Shown here in pieces: positions 18,503 to 26,742 of a stretch of DNA of 47,701 bases. The stretch spans positions 1 through 47,701 of the forward strand of contig JAAEYY010000011.1 of the NCBI GenBank assembly GCA_018223105.1. The letters run 5' to 3'. A program made the position numbers and the translations under genes. A model generated the notes under the pieces. It had not been told where the DNA came from, did no database searches, and saw only the letters and a program-made list of their open reading frames with translations. Source of the stretch: a bacterium (GTDB taxonomy: Bacteria; Bacteroidota; Bacteroidia; NS11-12g; UBA9320). How positions within the stretch are numbered: the first letter of the stretch is position 1; each line of letters starts with the position of its first letter.

Positions 18503-19438
18503 GTGCTAAAGTTTAAACTTGATTTCGAGATTCCTAAGGTTCCAATCATTCACGATTTTGGCAAGGTGTTTATGCTGGGTTCTTGTTTCGCAGAAAATCA
18601 ATCGAATTACTTCAATAATTTCGGCTTCGATTGCAACAGCAACCCTTTTGGAACCATCTACAACCCACATAGTATCGCCTTGCTTCTCAATAGAATACAA
18701 AGCTTAAAACCCTATCGCGAAGCAGAATATAACAGTGATAATGGCATGTACTTCCATTATGATCATCACGGCAGCATGAGCCGACCGGATTTGCAAAATG
18801 CTGTACATGTGGCCAATAATGAACTTGAAGCATCTCGCCAACACATTGAAAGATCAGAAATTGCTGTAATCACATTGGGCACATCTTTGGTCTTCAAACT
18901 AGTAGATTCCGAAAGAATTGTAGCGAATTGCCATAAACAGAAAGCCGCATTATTTACTCAGGAGTTTTTGGATAATGAAGCCATTCTCAACTCCTTAGGC
19001 ACCATTGAAATGGAGCTTCGAGCGATTAATCCGGGAATTCATATCATTTGGACCATCAGTCCGGTACGACATGTTCGTTCCGGCTTAGAACATAACTTCA
19101 TCAGCAAGTCAAGACTTCGAGTGGCCTTAGATCAACACCTTCAGAATAAAGAGAATCAGTATTACTTTCCTTCCTATGAAATTGTGATGGATGAGTTGCG
19201 CGATTATCGCTTCTTCAAAGAAGATATGGTTCATCCAAATGACTTGGCACAACAATATGTTTGGGACCGGTTTGTTGACACTTATTTCGAGAAGGAATTA
19301 AGAAGTAAGCTGGAAGAAGTGGAGGCATTTCGGAAGTTTGAACAGCATCGCCCAAGGCAAAATCAAGAACAGCACGAAGCTGAAATAGAGAAGAAAAGAA
19401 CATCGCTTAAAAATAAATACCCGTCGATTCACATATGA
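18503..19438 (+). CDS. GSCFA family protein
   Basis: 311 aa. The family-naming motif is present: VFMLGSCFAEN at about 26-36, followed by NPFGTIYNP, ITLGTSLVF, TISPVRH and EDMVHPNDLA. The GSC, GT and H(P)N motifs in this order recall SGNH-hydrolase blocks I, II/III and V, so the protein may be an esterase-like enzyme, but the family is functionally uncharacterised. The start is GTG 18503; the first internal Met is only two residues before GSCFA and too late. The stop overlaps the next gene by 4 bp (ATGA), so they are translationally coupled. The C-terminus is a charged helix (EQHEAEIEKKRTSLKNKY). Confidence 0.9.
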   Translation: MLKFKLDFEIPKVPIIHDFGKVFMLGSCFAENQSNYFNNFGFDCNSNPFGTIYNPHSIALLLNRIQSLKPYREAEYNSDNGMYFHYDHHGSMSRPDLQNAVHVANNELEASRQHIERSEIAVITLGTSLVFKLVDSERIVANCHKQKAALFTQEFLDNEAILNSLGTIEMELRAINPGIHIIWTISPVRHVRSGLEHNFISKSRLRVALDQHLQNKENQYYFPSYEIVMDELRDYRFFKEDMVHPNDLAQQYVWDRFVDTYFEKELRSKLEEVEAFRKFEQHRPRQNQEQHEAEIEKKRTSLKNKYPSIHI

Positions 19439-20343
19439 AAAAGGTACTCATCACCGGAAGCAATGGGCTTCTCGGACAAAAACTAATAGATTTATACCTC
19501 GAACAAGATAATGTGGAACTTGTAGCCACGTCGAGAGGAGCAAATCGATATCCCGGTACGGGTAATTATACCTACCGAAGCCTAGACATCACGAATAAAG
19601 AAGAAGTGAATGAGGTACTATCTTCTGAAATGCCGGATTGTATCATTAATACAGCGGCAATGACCAATGTTGATGCCTGCGAAAATGATAAAGAAGGCTG
19701 TAAAGCCCTCAATATTGAGGCAGTTCGATACTTGGTAGATGCTGCAAATTCTTGCCTCGCTCATTTTATCCACCTCAGTACAGATTTCATTTTTAATGGA
19801 GAAAGCGGGCCTTATTCGGAAACAGATGAACCGGACCCATTGAGTTATTACGGCTGGAGTAAGCTTGAAGCAGAACGCATTATTGAAGAAGAATGCAATG
19901 ATTGGTCTATCGCCCGAACTATTCTGGTCTATGGAATTGTTGCCGATATGAGTAGAAGCAATATTGTGCTTTGGGCGAAAGGTGCTTTAGAGAAGGGTGA
20001 ACCTATAAAAGTGGTGAACGATCAATACAGAATGCCAACACTGGCCGAAGATCTTGCAAAAGGTTGTCAAATCATAGAAACGAAACATGCCAATGGCATT
20101 TTTCATATTTCCGGGAAGGACTTCATGCCCATTACTGAGCTGGTAAGAAGAGTGTCAAAGTTTTATGATTTAGACGATGATATTATTGAAGAAATCTCGA
20201 GTGAAACCTTGAATCAGGCAGCGAAAAGGCCCCCTATCACCGGCTTCGACCTCAGTAAGAGCCAATCCGTATTAGGATATAATCCCCACAGTTTCGAGGA
20301 AGGGTTAGAAATCCTCCAAGAACAGCTTGAAGCATCTTTTTGA
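19435..20343 (+). CDS. RmlD-like NAD(P)-dependent sugar reductase/epimerase (SDR)
   Basis: 302 aa. Extended short-chain dehydrogenase of the RmlD (dTDP-4-dehydrorhamnose reductase) substrate-binding type: Rossmann glycine motif TGSNGLLGQ (7-15), DITNKEEV, NTAAMTNVDACE, STDFIFNG, and the catalytic YxxxK as Tyr139-Lys143 (YYGWSK). The matches support the superfamily; the sugar substrate is not known and no other rhamnose genes are nearby. It shares an ATGA overlap with the GSCFA gene, a pairing that suggests a joint pathway, perhaps envelope glycan modification (inference). Confidence 0.88.
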   Translation: MKKVLITGSNGLLGQKLIDLYLEQDNVELVATSRGANRYPGTGNYTYRSLDITNKEEVNEVLSSEMPDCIINTAAMTNVDACENDKEGCKALNIEAVRYLVDAANSCLAHFIHLSTDFIFNGESGPYSETDEPDPLSYYGWSKLEAERIIEEECNDWSIARTILVYGIVADMSRSNIVLWAKGALEKGEPIKVVNDQYRMPTLAEDLAKGCQIIETKHANGIFHISGKDFMPITELVRRVSKFYDLDDDIIEEISSETLNQAAKRPPITGFDLSKSQSVLGYNPHSFEEGLEILQEQLEASF

Positions 20344-20345
20344 CC

Positions 20346-20353
20346 TATATTTG
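20346..20353 (+). promoter_or_regulatory. -7 box TATATTTG for T9SS propeller gene
   Basis: Exact TAnnTTTG just after the stop of the RmlD-like gene and 12 bases before ATG 20366. It suggests the T9SS gene can be transcribed on its own, and supports the ATG over the TTG at 20327, which lies upstream of the box. Confidence 0.55.
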
Positions 20354-20365
20354 TGTCTTACGCCT

Positions 20366-22714
20366 ATGAGATCTTTAATACTTACCCTCGCCCTTGTTTT
20401 ATCTCTTAGTTCATTTTCTCAATTCAGCGGTCCTTACCGACTCACATGGGATGGAAAATCCTATTACGTGACGAATAGAGGTAGCGGAAATGTGGTGGAA
20501 ATTGACAGTGCATTCAATTCTTCAACGATAATTACAGGTCTTAATAATCCAACAGAAATACTTTTTGGTTCTTTTGGAGGTCAGTCTGCAATGCTCGTAC
20601 TAGCGAATAATGTGATAAAACTTTACGACCCTAGTACCTTTCAAAATATCTGGAATGTAAATATTTCAGTTACGGATGAAGCTCATGATATCGCCTATGA
20701 TCCAAGCAATCAAAATGTATTTTATATCAGTGATAGAAAAGGGAATAAAATTGTAAAAGCCACAGTTGGCGGAGCGCCCTTGTACCTAGTAAGTTATAGC
20801 ACTCTCATTCCGAGTATTCCAAGACCTGCCGGAATGATGTTTGATAACCAAGGAAGATTGATTGTGGTAAGCGATACTTCGGATGCCAATATTTATGCAG
20901 TGAATGTTGATTCTGCTTCAGTTGACACTATACTAAGCACAGGTTTAGACAATCTAAATGATATAACGCAAGACCAGCAAAACAACTATTATGTGACCTG
21001 TTGGGGTGATGACAAACTCTATAGAATAGATCGTGACATGACAAGCATGACCAATCTAGCGCAATACAATAATCCTGCAGGATTGTATAACAACGCTACC
21101 TACGATTATTTGGCTATGACCTGTCATAACTGCAATAAAGTGGAGTATAAATTGTATCACTTATTTAGTCCACTAGACGATGTGCAGACCTGCGCAGGAG
21201 ATTCGTTTTATGTAGATTTTAATCCAACGTACAAAGGCATTGGAACCTATGGAAGTAATAATAAGTTCATAGCTCAAATGTCTGATAGTAATGGTAGTTT
21301 TTCTAATCCAACGTATATTGGACAAGTGAGTACAGACACCGTACCCAAGTTTTTCTTTGCCAATGTTCCTTTAGGCAATTATGCGGATACAGGTTATGTA
21401 TACAGGATAATTTCTACCTCTCCGCAGGTTGAAAGTTATTTCACAAAAAAAATAAAAATCAATCCCGGACCTGCATCTAAAATCTTTGGTAGTGATACCG
21501 TAAATCTTTGTTTAGGTAGCACCTTGCAGCTAGGCCCCGGATTAAACAGTAACCATACATTTAATTGGTCTCCCGGGACACTCGTTTCAGACTCTACTAA
21601 AGGAAAAGTGAGCTTTGTTGCTACTTCAGCCGGCGAGTATGATATCCACCTAAATGTTAAAGACAATACTTCGATGTGCAGATCAGAAGGTGAAGTTCAT
21701 ATCTCAGTGGCACCTTCGCTCAGCATTTCAGGACTCCCTTCAAATTTACAAATGTGTCAAGGTGATACAGTTAGTGTAGGAATAAACAACTTACCTTACA
21801 TCATGAGCTGGTCAAATGCACCTGGCCTTTCCAGCCAATCTGCATCTAATCCTAAATACTATGGATTTACTTCGAGATGGCTATTTGTAGAATTTAGTGA
21901 CAGCTCTAGTATATGCTCAGGCACAGACAGTTTATACATCCAAGTAGATACTGTGCCAAACACCGGAGTTCCTGTGGGTTATAGCCTCGAAACCTGTACC
22001 AATCTTGTTCTGATGCACGGATTAGATTTAGACACAACTTTAAGTTACTATTGGTTTGGAGATTCAGGGATTACGATAAGCCCATATCAGTACGATGCTG
22101 CATTTATGTTTACCAAGGCAGGTAAGTACGAACGAACTGTAGAAGTAACCAATCCGGGAACAGGATGTTCTAATTCCGGCTCACTGGAGATTACGGCGTA
22201 TTACAGGCCTCAGGTAATCGACCTTGTTCTCGATGTAAACTCGGTTAAAATCCAAAACGCTACCGGCTCGGGTTCTAATGTGGAGTGGACCATTAATGGT
22301 ATTCCATACCCACATCTCACAGGTTATAGCATTCCTATAGATACATTGGAAGCTTTGGAAGATACCGTAGTGGCGAATGTAGTTGCCACATGGCATGTTA
22401 CAAATGTGAACGGAGACACCTTATGCAGTGTTGAAAGCAGCCCATTTGTATATGATTTCAGCAATGTTGAGGAATTGAAAATTAGCTACAATATTTATCC
22501 GAACCCTGCTGAAGATCTAATTACAATATCAGCATCTGAAACATTTTCAACGCTCAATATTTACAGTATTAGCGGACAATTAATTCGAAGTGAAAAGCAT
22601 GCAAAAACTTTAGAGCAAAGTGTTGATGTTTCTAACTTAGATGAAGGGATGATTATTATTGAGATCATTCACGATAATGCAGTAAGCAGAAAGAAGGTGA
22701 ATATCCAGCGTTAA
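20366..22714 (+). CDS. T9SS-secreted protein: SMP-30/NHL-like propeller, PKD-like repeats, type A sorting domain
   Basis: 782 aa from ATG 20366. Signal peptide MRSLILTLALVLSLSSFSQ. Residues about 20-260 are a six-bladed-propeller-like region (YYVTNRGSGNVVEID, NVFYISDRKGNKIVK, NYYVTCWGDDKLYRID). The middle consists of Cys-containing Ig/PKD-like modules (TCAGDSFYVDF, LCLGSTLQLGPG, MCQGDTVSVGI, TCTNLVL). The last ~75 residues form a T9SS type A sorting domain starting YNIYPNPAEDLITISAS, with LNIYSISGQLIRS and ending RKKVNIQR. Such proteins cross the outer membrane by the Por/Gld type IX system and become surface-attached or released. The stop lies one base from the stop of the convergent ubiA-like gene. 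Confidence 0.9.
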   Translation: MRSLILTLALVLSLSSFSQFSGPYRLTWDGKSYYVTNRGSGNVVEIDSAFNSSTIITGLNNPTEILFGSFGGQSAMLVLANNVIKLYDPSTFQNIWNVNISVTDEAHDIAYDPSNQNVFYISDRKGNKIVKATVGGAPLYLVSYSTLIPSIPRPAGMMFDNQGRLIVVSDTSDANIYAVNVDSASVDTILSTGLDNLNDITQDQQNNYYVTCWGDDKLYRIDRDMTSMTNLAQYNNPAGLYNNATYDYLAMTCHNCNKVEYKLYHLFSPLDDVQTCAGDSFYVDFNPTYKGIGTYGSNNKFIAQMSDSNGSFSNPTYIGQVSTDTVPKFFFANVPLGNYADTGYVYRIISTSPQVESYFTKKIKINPGPASKIFGSDTVNLCLGSTLQLGPGLNSNHTFNWSPGTLVSDSTKGKVSFVATSAGEYDIHLNVKDNTSMCRSEGEVHISVAPSLSISGLPSNLQMCQGDTVSVGINNLPYIMSWSNAPGLSSQSASNPKYYGFTSRWLFVEFSDSSSICSGTDSLYIQVDTVPNTGVPVGYSLETCTNLVLMHGLDLDTTLSYYWFGDSGITISPYQYDAAFMFTKAGKYERTVEVTNPGTGCSNSGSLEITAYYRPQVIDLVLDVNSVKIQNATGSGSNVEWTINGIPYPHLTGYSIPIDTLEALEDTVVANVVATWHVTNVNGDTLCSVESSPFVYDFSNVEELKISYNIYPNPAEDLITISASETFSTLNIYSISGQLIRSEKHAKTLEQSVDVSNLDEGMIIIEIIHDNAVSRKKVNIQR

Positions 22715-22715
22715 G

Positions 22716-23591
22716 CTACAACCAGATTATTCCCAATATATAGGCAGCAATAAGCACTTGTAGCAGTCTATGCATTATTTTACCTCGTTTGAGAATATCG
22801 TATCGAATTAAAAACAAGGAAATTATTTTTAAAGCGCCTATGGCGATAATAGCTGCCATCATCTCCGGTTTATGAACCAATAATGGTACTGCAAAGTCTA
22901 CCATTAGACTGATAAATACAATCAGTTGAAACACTCTAATACTCGATGAAATCCCAAGTGTTGTTGCAATACTCTTATAACCATAAAGTAGGTCGCCTCG
23001 AAGCGATTTCAAATCCTTATAAATTTCTCTTGAAAGCAAGGTAAGTACCAAGCCAAAACCATAAACAAAGAAATGCAGATGGTACATTTGAAAATAAAGC
23101 AAGAGACTAAAAAAGGCCATTACCGAAAGCATAGTTGCAGCAAACTCAGAGATCAAAACTATTCGGCTGAGCTTGTGAGAATAGAACCATAGTAATAAGG
23201 CAAAAACCAAAAAGAAGATGAAGATCCTCCAAGAGGCTAACCATGCTACACTGAGCGCTAAAACATTGAGAAACAAGTACAGATTTAAAGTGAAGCCTTT
23301 GCTTACAATTAACTGAAATCGAGTTCGCCAAGGGCGATTGACCATATCTCGCTCCTGATCATAAAAACTGTTGATGATATAACCTGCGGCTACCACTAGG
23401 ATGGTCGAGATTATGATAATGTGAACCTTGTATTCATGCAGAGCTTCCCAGAAATGTTCTCTGTTATTAAATGCAAAAAGAAAGGCTAAATATTGAGCTA
23501 AAGCTGTAATGAAAACAGATTTCCACCGAACTATGGATAGTAGTGCTGCTAGTTTAAGCCAAAATGTGGGTTGTGATTGATTTTGAGGCAC
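22716..23591 (-). CDS. UbiA-family prenyltransferase
   Basis: 291 aa, about eight to nine hydrophobic helices. The first Asp-rich prenyl-diphosphate site is visible as INSFYDQERDMVNRP (NxxxDxxxD type), and the second as REIYKDLKSLRGDLLYGYKS (DxxxxxGD-like). The gene is last in the mevalonate operon, 1 bp after the mevalonate kinase stop, which fits a consumer of polyprenyl diphosphate. Flavobacterial homologues at this position are often named geranylgeranylglycerol-phosphate geranylgeranyltransferase; quinone or heme prenylation are alternatives. Only the family is certain. Confidence 0.88.
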   Translation of the reverse strand: MPQNQSQPTFWLKLAALLSIVRWKSVFITALAQYLAFLFAFNNREHFWEALHEYKVHIIIISTILVVAAGYIINSFYDQERDMVNRPWRTRFQLIVSKGFTLNLYLFLNVLALSVAWLASWRIFIFFLVFALLLWFYSHKLSRIVLISEFAATMLSVMAFFSLLLYFQMYHLHFFVYGFGLVLTLLSREIYKDLKSLRGDLLYGYKSIATTLGISSSIRVFQLIVFISLMVDFAVPLLVHKPEMMAAIIAIGALKIISLFLIRYDILKRGKIMHRLLQVLIAAYILGIIWL

Positions 23592-23592
23592 A

Positions 23593-24522
23593 TTAGATCT
23601 TATAAACCAGTTCCAGTTGATAATCCTTCAACCTCGCCTGAGCTTTTTCAAGATCCTGTGTAAATCCCAGGATATACCCTCCACCGCCTGATCCGCAAAG
23701 TTTGAGGTAATAATCTCCACTTTCAATTCCTTGCTTCCAAACTTCTTTGAACGATTCTGGAATCATTGGACTAAAGTTCTTAAGAAGCAATGTAGAAAGT
23801 TGCTTCAAATTGCTAAACAATGGATTGAAATCTCCCTTCAAGAATGATTTGATGCATGCATCGTTGTACTTCTTGAATTCGGTTTTAAGCATGTTTCTAA
23901 ATCCTTGCTCTTTCATCTTCTCCAAGAAAATCTGAACCATTGGTTGAGTTTCACCCGGAGATTGAGTATTGAGTAAGAAAATAGCTCCTTTTGCCTGTTC
24001 TTGCTGTTCAGGTAAACCTACCGTATTCAAATCTTCTTTAGAATTGATAATAACAGGAAGATTGAGGTAACAAATTAGAGGATCTAATCCTGAACTTTTG
24101 CCGTGGAAATACGATTCCATCTGACCAAAAATCGACTTCAAATTCATGAGGTCGTCTTTGTCTATGGATTCCGGATCAATTGTATTAACAGAGTATTTGT
24201 GGTAAACAGCAGCAACTAATGCACCTGAACTGCCTACGCCAAATCCTTGAGGAATTGAGGAATCAAAGGCAAGTCCTTTATTTAAGTCCTCCTCAAAAAG
24301 ATCGAAATCGATTTCGCAAAACAATTCACCTTTCTCATGTAATGATTTTAGGTAATTTTTAAACTTAACGATTTCTGCATTGGAGTGGGCATCTTCTTCT
24401 GTTCCGAAATGTAATTTACCCTGATAGAAATTATAGGGAATTGATAGACCCATGGCATCCTGAATAATTCCATACTCTCCAAAGAGTAGGATCTTACTGT
24501 AAAACATGGATTCTTTGATCAT
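23593..24522 (-). CDS. Mevalonate kinase (GHMP kinase)
   Basis: 309 aa. Phosphorylates mevalonate to 5-phosphomevalonate with ATP. GHMP motif 1 at the N-terminus (FYSKILLFGEYGII), motif 2 ATP loop QGFGVGSSGALVAAVY, and motif 3 LCGSGGGGYILGF near the C-terminus. The LLFGEYG start and the adjacent mvaD and HMG-CoA reductase genes make mevalonate kinase the best assignment. Start codon overlaps the mvaD stop by 4 bp (ATGA), so the two are translationally coupled. A role swap with the upstream GHMP kinase (26743-27642) cannot be excluded from sequence alone. Confidence 0.85.
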   Translation of the reverse strand: MIKESMFYSKILLFGEYGIIQDAMGLSIPYNFYQGKLHFGTEEDAHSNAEIVKFKNYLKSLHEKGELFCEIDFDLFEEDLNKGLAFDSSIPQGFGVGSSGALVAAVYHKYSVNTIDPESIDKDDLMNLKSIFGQMESYFHGKSSGLDPLICYLNLPVIINSKEDLNTVGLPEQQEQAKGAIFLLNTQSPGETQPMVQIFLEKMKEQGFRNMLKTEFKKYNDACIKSFLKGDFNPLFSNLKQLSTLLLKNFSPMIPESFKEVWKQGIESGDYYLKLCGSGGGGYILGFTQDLEKAQARLKDYQLELVYKI

Positions 24523-25550
24523 ATCAATTTATTGGGTCCTGAACCAATTCTATCACAAATATACAACCCATTTTGACAGTATTGCTTCAACTCCTTATCA
24601 ACAAAGCTTTTCGCGATTTGTTCATCCTCAGCGGGATATAAAAAATGAACATTGGCTCCTGCATCCAAAGTAAAGCACCATTTTCGCTTGTTTTTTCCTC
24701 GCTCTGCCCAGATCTTTTCAATGATTGCCAGCGTATTTGCTTTCATCAGAATGAAATACGGATCAGATGTCATCATTAATGCATGTAACATAAGTGCCTC
24801 GGATTCAACTACTTTCATAAATGAATCGAGGTCGCCATTTTCCAGTGCTGATTTAATCTTGCTCATATTTACTGTTGCAAGCTCAAATCGTTTTTCTCCG
24901 AAAGGATGGTTCTCAATCAAGGCATGACCAATAGTTGAACTCACTTCTTTCTGCCCGGAATCTACCAATAAAATTGTGTCGCAAAAATCTTTAAACAGTG
25001 GGCTAACATCTATAAATGGAGTGGCAAAGTCATCCGATGAGCCTTCAAAATCATAGTGTCTTCCCCATTCAGCAAGAGGAGCATAAATAGATCTGCAAGC
25101 ACTTCCACTTCCCAATCGCGCAATTTCTGAAGCTTTGCTCATCATTTCCGATTCTTGAAGTTCATGGCGCTGAACTGCAATATCACAAATACACAAAGCG
25201 AGGGCACTCATAGAACTGGCACTGCTGGCAATGCCGGTACCATAAGGAAACGTGTTTTTTGTATCGATATGAATAAGCGAAGTATCTAACCATGGGAACT
25301 GCTCCGCTATCCGATCAAAGAAGGTTTCAATTTTTGGAAGAAAATCCGGTTTTAAGTCTCCATCTAACCAAATCTTCACCTCTCGTTGTTCTGCCGGACT
25401 CACATCAATAGCGGTTATTGTTTTACTCTCACTTAAAGTGAAACTAATTGAAGCATTAGCAGGCAATTGGACCCCTTCCGGCTGTTTGCCCCAATATTTC
25501 ACAAGGGCTATATTGGAGGGACTCTCCCATTTAGATCTTAAGGTCGACAT
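24519..25550 (-). CDS. mvaD: Diphosphomevalonate decarboxylase
   Basis: 343 aa. ATP-dependent decarboxylation of mevalonate-5-diphosphate to IPP. Diagnostic N-terminus SPSNIALVKYWGK (11-22), Ser-rich ATP loop PYGTGIASSASSMSALAL (102-119), ARLGSGSACRS, and the C-terminal FTLDAGANVHFLYP, where the Asp corresponds to the catalytic aspartate of the family. Full length. It starts 6 bp after the stop of the AAA ATPase gene and overlaps the mevalonate kinase start, so ATPase, mvaD, kinase and prenyltransferase are probably one transcript. Confidence 0.96.
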   Translation of the reverse strand: MSTLRSKWESPSNIALVKYWGKQPEGVQLPANASISFTLSESKTITAIDVSPAEQREVKIWLDGDLKPDFLPKIETFFDRIAEQFPWLDTSLIHIDTKNTFPYGTGIASSASSMSALALCICDIAVQRHELQESEMMSKASEIARLGSGSACRSIYAPLAEWGRHYDFEGSSDDFATPFIDVSPLFKDFCDTILLVDSGQKEVSSTIGHALIENHPFGEKRFELATVNMSKIKSALENGDLDSFMKVVESEALMLHALMMTSDPYFILMKANTLAIIEKIWAERGKNKRKWCFTLDAGANVHFLYPAEDEQIAKSFVDKELKQYCQNGLYICDRIGSGPNKLI

Positions 25551-25556
25551 ATTATT

Positions 25557-26684
25557 CTATTTCAGATACCATTTTCTAAACCATAGTGCGAAGCCGGGAT
25601 CTAGGAATAGAGGATTACCTTCAAAATAATCCAAGACTTCCTTTTGTTCCAGGGCTTCTTTTATACGTTTTATGTTTCCAATGGAACCTAAATTGTAATT
25701 TTTTAAATTCTTCTTTTTATAAAACTGAGTCACGCCTTCAGTTAGGGCGCGAAGGTATTCAATCTGATGTGCAGATAAATCATCAATAATCTTACGATAG
25801 AGAATTTGGTTTTGATACAGCATTATTTCAACCGCTTGATCAAGTTCTTTTTTACCCGCATGTCTATCGCAGTTTAAAAAAGTAACATAGGCCAATTGCT
25901 GAACGTAATAACTATGGCAATCCATTAAATCCGCTATCTCTTCTGCCACATTTTCATCTACACTTTTATTAAACAATAAAAATCGTTTTTGGATATAGGA
26001 GGTCCATTCTTTTTTTTCAATCTTAGAAAGGAACATCAGGTCGCCAAAACCATAAAAGGGTAGGTTTTGCTCCGTAAAAAAGCGATTCATTAAACTCCGT
26101 TTGCTACCGTAAAGAATATAGTTCACCGCAGAATGATGTTGCCAATGAGACCTCAATAGTTTTTGCAGCTCATAGTCCTTATCAAAATCAGCCAGGTTCT
26201 GAAACTCATCAATACACATTACAATGGTTTTGCCCTTTTCCTCGGCCAACTTCTGAGGCAGTTCCAAAATCTCAGATTCCGGCACTTCGTCGTCTCTCCA
26301 ACTTAATTTAAAAGAAAGTTCAGCATTGGGGTCCGGCGATAAAGATAATTCAGGTATGAGCTTTGAAAAGAAAGTTTGAATAGACCGGATCAACTCATCC
26401 GACTTCGTTTCTGTGGCTTTAAGAACAGCGGAAGCATAATGCTCAAAGAACTGTTTTCTACTTGCTACGCGAAATAAATCGAGAAAAACGAAGATTACTT
26501 CGCCCTTGGAGAATGAATCCGTTGCTTTATGCACCAATGAAGTCTTACCCCATCTACGAGGTGATATCACCACCGTATTTACTCCATGTTCAATATTGGT
26601 ACTGAGACGTTTTAATTCTGCCTTTCTATTGAGAAAAACGCGTCTGTTGACCACCGTGCCGAAGTAAAAAGGCTGCTCCTTCAT
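25557..26684 (-). CDS. AAA+ ATPase of the archaeal-type ATPase_2 family
   Basis: 375 aa from ATG 26684; a TTG three codons earlier is rejected since it overlaps the -7 box. Walker A is ISPRRWGKTSL (about 40-50, Ser in place of the first Gly, as often in this family), Walker B IVMCIDEFQNL, then a sensor-like stretch YILYGSKRSLM and a C-terminal helical, probably winged-helix part (about 290-375). No membrane segment. Relatives are single-chain STAND-like ATPases of unknown role, sometimes paired with toxins or nucleases, none of which is seen here. It is an unexpected member of the mevalonate operon and has its own promoter overlaid by repeats. Confidence 0.88.
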   Translation of the reverse strand: MKEQPFYFGTVVNRRVFLNRKAELKRLSTNIEHGVNTVVISPRRWGKTSLVHKATDSFSKGEVIFVFLDLFRVASRKQFFEHYASAVLKATETKSDELIRSIQTFFSKLIPELSLSPDPNAELSFKLSWRDDEVPESEILELPQKLAEEKGKTIVMCIDEFQNLADFDKDYELQKLLRSHWQHHSAVNYILYGSKRSLMNRFFTEQNLPFYGFGDLMFLSKIEKKEWTSYIQKRFLLFNKSVDENVAEEIADLMDCHSYYVQQLAYVTFLNCDRHAGKKELDQAVEIMLYQNQILYRKIIDDLSAHQIEYLRALTEGVTQFYKKKNLKNYNLGSIGNIKRIKEALEQKEVLDYFEGNPLFLDPGFALWFRKWYLK

Positions 26685-26690
26685 TACACA

Positions 26691-26721
26691 CAAATGTATT
26701 ATACATTTATGTATTATACAA
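26691..26721 (-). promoter_or_regulatory. Promoter of AAA ATPase gene (TTG-N20-TACATTTG)
   Basis: Minus-strand -7 box TACATTTG (26691-26698) and TTG (26719-26721) with a 20-base spacer, both matching the Bacteroidetes consensus. The box ends 6 bases before ATG 26684, so the mRNA would start almost at the start codon. It is one of the few boxes outside the rrn leader with a well-placed -33 element. Confidence 0.7.
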
Positions 26722-26734
26722 GTTAGTACTATAC
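26692..26734. repeat. Operator-like array: 17-bp palindrome and repeats at 15-bp spacing
   Basis: Perfect palindrome AAATGTATTATACATTT at 26692-26708. Its core GTATTATAC (26696-26704) recurs at 26711-26719 and, with one change, as GTACTATAC at 26726-26734; centres are 26700, 26715 and 26730, i.e. exactly 15 bp apart. The array covers the -7 box, spacer and -33 element of the ATPase promoter. This is what a cooperative repressor site would look like; the regulator is not identified. Confidence 0.65.
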
Positions 26735-26742
26735 ATTAATGT

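Noticed and set aside
20327-20365. Upstream TTG start for the T9SS propeller gene
   Set aside because: Would overlap the RmlD-like gene and the TATATTTG box; the ATG at 20366 gives a clean signal peptide.
25557-26684. AAA ATPase as part of a defence or toxin module
   Set aside because: No nuclease, toxin or partner gene is adjacent; both neighbours are isoprenoid enzymes.
26692-26734. 15-bp-period repeats as a miniature CRISPR or inverted-repeat transposon end
   Set aside because: The repeats are too short and sit precisely over promoter elements; no transposase or target-site duplication nearby.
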